Under the pieces are notes generated by a model. The model was not told where the DNA came from, did no database searches, and saw only the letters and a program-made list of their open reading frames with translations. The translations under genes and the position numbers were made by a program. Positions 62,121 through 64,000 of a stretch of 64,000 nucleotides of DNA are shown here, piece after piece. Positions within the stretch are counted from its first letter, which is position 1, and each line of letters begins with the position of its first letter. Source of the DNA: Betaproteobacteria bacterium LSUCC0117 (lineage in GTDB: Bacteria > Pseudomonadota > Gammaproteobacteria > Burkholderiales > Burkholderiaceae_C); contig JAUJFZ010000003.1 of NCBI GenBank assembly GCA_030441535.1, positions 310,001 through 374,000 of the forward strand. Direction: 5' to 3'.

Positions 62121-62161
62121 TGTCAAGTCAAATTTCATAGAAGTGTCAATTTAACTTGACG
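62121..62161. promoter_or_regulatory. hemE/dxs divergent region with near-consensus PpsR-type sites
   Basis: TGTCAATTTAACTTGACG (62144-62161) matches TGT-N12-ACA with one mismatch, and its right arm gives -35 TTGACG for dxs with a weak -10 (TAAATT, 62178-62183) 16 bases on. A more degenerate copy, TGTCAAGTCAAATTTCAT, lies at 62121-62138, 5 bases away. Regulation by PpsR is plausible but weaker than at the exact sites. Confidence 0.55.
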
Positions 62162-62213
62162 TTTTGTCAAATATCTGTAAATTCAACACTGAACTACCTA
62201 CTTCGGGCCCGAC

Positions 62214-64000
62214 ATGGAAGCTTTGCTGGATTGGATCAAGTCGCCGCTGCAATTGCGCAAGCTTTCCCGTGAGAGCCTGCCGGGCTTGGCGCATGAGTTG
62301 CGCGAGCGCCTCATTCAAACCGTATCGCAAACGGGGGGGCACTTCAGTTCCAACTTGGGAACCATTGAGCTCACGATCGCGCTGCACTACGTTTACAACA
62401 CCCCCGAGGACCGACTGGTTTGGGACGTGGGCCACCAAACCTACCCCCACAAAATGTTGACCGGTCGTTTGGACCAAATGGGCAGCCTGCGTCAACAAGG
62501 GGGCCTAAGTGGTTTTCCCCGCCGCGAAGAAAGCATCTACGACACGTTCGGCACCGCGCACTCATCCACCAGTATCTCTGCGGCATTTGGTATGGCGGTC
62601 GCTGCCAAGCAATGTGGCTCAAACCGAAAGGCCGTGGCCATCATTGGCGATGGCGCGCTGACCGCCGGCATGGCTTTTGAAGCCATGAACAACGCCGGTA
62701 ACGCGGATGCAGACTTGCTGGTTATATTGAATGACAACGATATGTCGATCAGCCCGCCCGTCGGGGCGCTGAATCAATACCTCGCGGGCCTGATGTCCGG
62801 ACGGTTTTATGCGGAAGCCAAAAAGATCGGGCAACAATTCCTGCGTAACGCGCCGCCGCTATTCGAACTCGCAAGGCGTATCGAGCAGCAAACCCAGCAA
62901 CTCATACAGCCCGATACGCTGTTCGAAAAACTGGGCTTTACTTATACAGGCCCCATTGATGGCCACGATGTCGATGGGTTGGTCACCGCGTTACAAGCGG
63001 TCAAGGCCAAATCGGGGCCTCAGTTCCTGCATGTCGTGACACGCAAGGGAAAAGGCTATGCCAAGGCCGAGGTCGACCCGATCAGCTACCACGGTCCCGG
63101 CAAGTTCGACCCAGCGGTTGGACTGGTCCCCGGTGCGCCGGGTAAAACAACCTTCACGCAGGTGTTTGGTCAATGGCTTTGCGACATGGCAGATAAAGAC
63201 CCGCGGTTGGTCGGTATCACGCCGGCCATGCGCGAGGGGTCAGGCATGGTCGCTTTCAGCGAGCGCTTTGCATCGCGCTACCACGACGTGGGTATTGCCG
63301 AGCAACACGCGGTCACGTTCGCCGCTGGCATGGCTTGCGAGGGCATGAAGCCCGTCGTCGCCATCTACTCCACCTTTCTGCAACGCGCCTACGACCAATT
63401 GATCCACGACGTGGCATTACAAAACTTACCCGTTGTCTTCGCCCTCGACCGTGCGGGGTTGGTAGGTGCCGATGGCGCGACGCACGCGGGGATGTTTGAC
63501 ATCGCGTTCACCCGCTGCATTCCCAATATGGCTGTGGCATGCCCCGCAGACGAGAACGAATGTCGTCAATTACTCAGCTCCGCTTACGCGCAAGACCACC
63601 CCGTTACCGTGCGCTATCCGCGCGGTGCTGGCGTTGGCGCGACGGTCAATCCGACATTGCAGCCCTTGCCTTACGGCCAAGCCGCTATTCAACGCCAAGG
63701 TCAGGACGTGGCATTTCTGGCGTTCGGGCCGTTGATGCACGAGGCACTCAAAGTGGCTGAAAGTATCGATGCGACGGTTGTCAACATGCGCTGGGCCAAG
63801 CCACTCGATACCGCCATGCTGAAACAAATCGCCGAGACCCATACCCGCTTGGTCACGATAGAAGATGGCGCTCGCATGGGCGGCGCTGGTGCTGCGGTGC
63901 TAGAGGCGCTGCAAGACATGCAGTTGCACAACACAACCTTGGTGTTGGGCTTTGAAGATGCCTTCACCGAACACGGTGACCCGCAAAAGCTCATGGCGCA
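62214..64000 (+). CDS. dxs: 1-deoxy-D-xylulose-5-phosphate synthase, C-terminus cut by window edge
   Basis: First enzyme of the MEP isoprenoid pathway; makes DXP from pyruvate and glyceraldehyde 3-phosphate with thiamine diphosphate. About 595 residues of ~620 are visible. Features are VWDVGHQTYPHKMLTGR, the TPP motif AIIGDGALTAGMAFEAMNNA, and the transketolase C-terminal region GIAEQHAVTFAAGMACEGMK. ATG 62214 begins MEALLDWIKSPLQLRKL. The location at the cluster edge suggests a dedicated copy supplying pigment synthesis; whether a second dxs exists elsewhere cannot be seen. Confidence 0.96.
   Translation, partial: MEALLDWIKSPLQLRKLSRESLPGLAHELRERLIQTVSQTGGHFSSNLGTIELTIALHYVYNTPEDRLVWDVGHQTYPHKMLTGRLDQMGSLRQQGGLSGFPRREESIYDTFGTAHSSTSISAAFGMAVAAKQCGSNRKAVAIIGDGALTAGMAFEAMNNAGNADADLLVILNDNDMSISPPVGALNQYLAGLMSGRFYAEAKKIGQQFLRNAPPLFELARRIEQQTQQLIQPDTLFEKLGFTYTGPIDGHDVDGLVTALQAVKAKSGPQFLHVVTRKGKGYAKAEVDPISYHGPGKFDPAVGLVPGAPGKTTFTQVFGQWLCDMADKDPRLVGITPAMREGSGMVAFSERFASRYHDVGIAEQHAVTFAAGMACEGMKPVVAIYSTFLQRAYDQLIHDVALQNLPVVFALDRAGLVGADGATHAGMFDIAFTRCIPNMAVACPADENECRQLLSSAYAQDHPVTVRYPRGAGVGATVNPTLQPLPYGQAAIQRQGQDVAFLAFGPLMHEALKVAESIDATVVNMRWAKPLDTAMLKQIAETHTRLVTIEDGARMGGAGAAVLEALQDMQLHNTTLVLGFEDAFTEHGDPQKLMA

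Noticed and set aside
1..64000. CRISPR arrays, insertion sequences or prophage genes
   Set aside because: No regularly spaced repeats, transposase or phage-type genes were found on reading both strands.

Overview
The window is a near-complete photosynthesis gene cluster (PGC) of an anoxygenic phototrophic betaproteobacterium, most likely Burkholderiales (Rubrivivax / Rhodoferax / Limnohabitans / Roseateles type). This rests on the gene content and order (crtEF-bchCXYZ-puf with a tetraheme pufC; bchFNBHLM-lhaA-puhABC-acsF-puhE), a HiPIP beside the cluster, a complete spheroidene-type carotenoid set including crtA, and ordinary Burkholderiales housekeeping genes on the left. Genus assignment is inference. 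The only cyclase present is the oxygen-dependent AcsF; no bchE, bchJ, puc (LH2) or pufQ is visible, which suits an aerobic or microaerobic phototroph, though missing genes could lie elsewhere.

Layout. 1-9.15 kb: housekeeping and accessory genes: acs (cut by the left edge), class I fumarase, a UMF1-type transporter, an uncharacterised protein, tRNA-Leu(UAA), a DUF218 protein, a small lipoprotein, and a DUF1800/DUF1501 pair. 9.2-17.1 kb: a hydratase and an unknown protein diverging from a livHMGF - acyl-CoA ligase - livJ operon that looks built to import and CoA-activate a carboxylic acid. 17.2-31.9 kb: HiPIP, then a rightward superoperon crtEF-bchCXYZ-pufB-orf74-pufA-pufLMC, followed by crtADC. 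31.9-50.1 kb (leftward): bchFNBHLM-lhaA-puhABC-acsF-puhE-crtIB, ending in a small membrane protein, a DUF2269-like membrane protein and an SDR oxidoreductase. 50.1-57.1 kb (rightward): aerR/ppaA, ppsR, bchG-pucC-like-bchP and a second corrinoid-binding regulator. 57.1-62.1 kb (leftward): bchO-bchD-bchI and hemE. 62.2 kb to the edge: dxs.

How it works together. Dxs and CrtE supply isoprenoid precursor. HemE supplies tetrapyrrole. BchHDI, BchM, AcsF, BchNBL, BchXYZ, BchF, BchC, BchG and BchP make bacteriochlorophyll a. CrtB, I, C, D, F and A make spheroidene / spheroidenone-type carotenoids. PuhABCE, LhaA and the second PucC-family protein assemble the RC-LH1 encoded by puf and puhA. HiPIP probably feeds electrons to PufC. 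Six promoter regions carry TGT-N12-ACA palindromes (PpsR/CrtJ type), often in tandem and overlapping -35/-10 hexamers; the repressor PpsR and its corrinoid-binding partner lie in the same cluster.

The most unusual item is a 74-codon single-span membrane ORF with its own strong ribosome binding site, sandwiched between pufB and pufA (25267-25491). It resembles an LH1 beta chain that has lost its bacteriochlorophyll-binding histidine and gained a C-terminal tail, and may be a novel LH1-RC subunit. No CRISPR array, insertion sequence or integrase was seen, and no gene-free stretch exceeds 300 bases.
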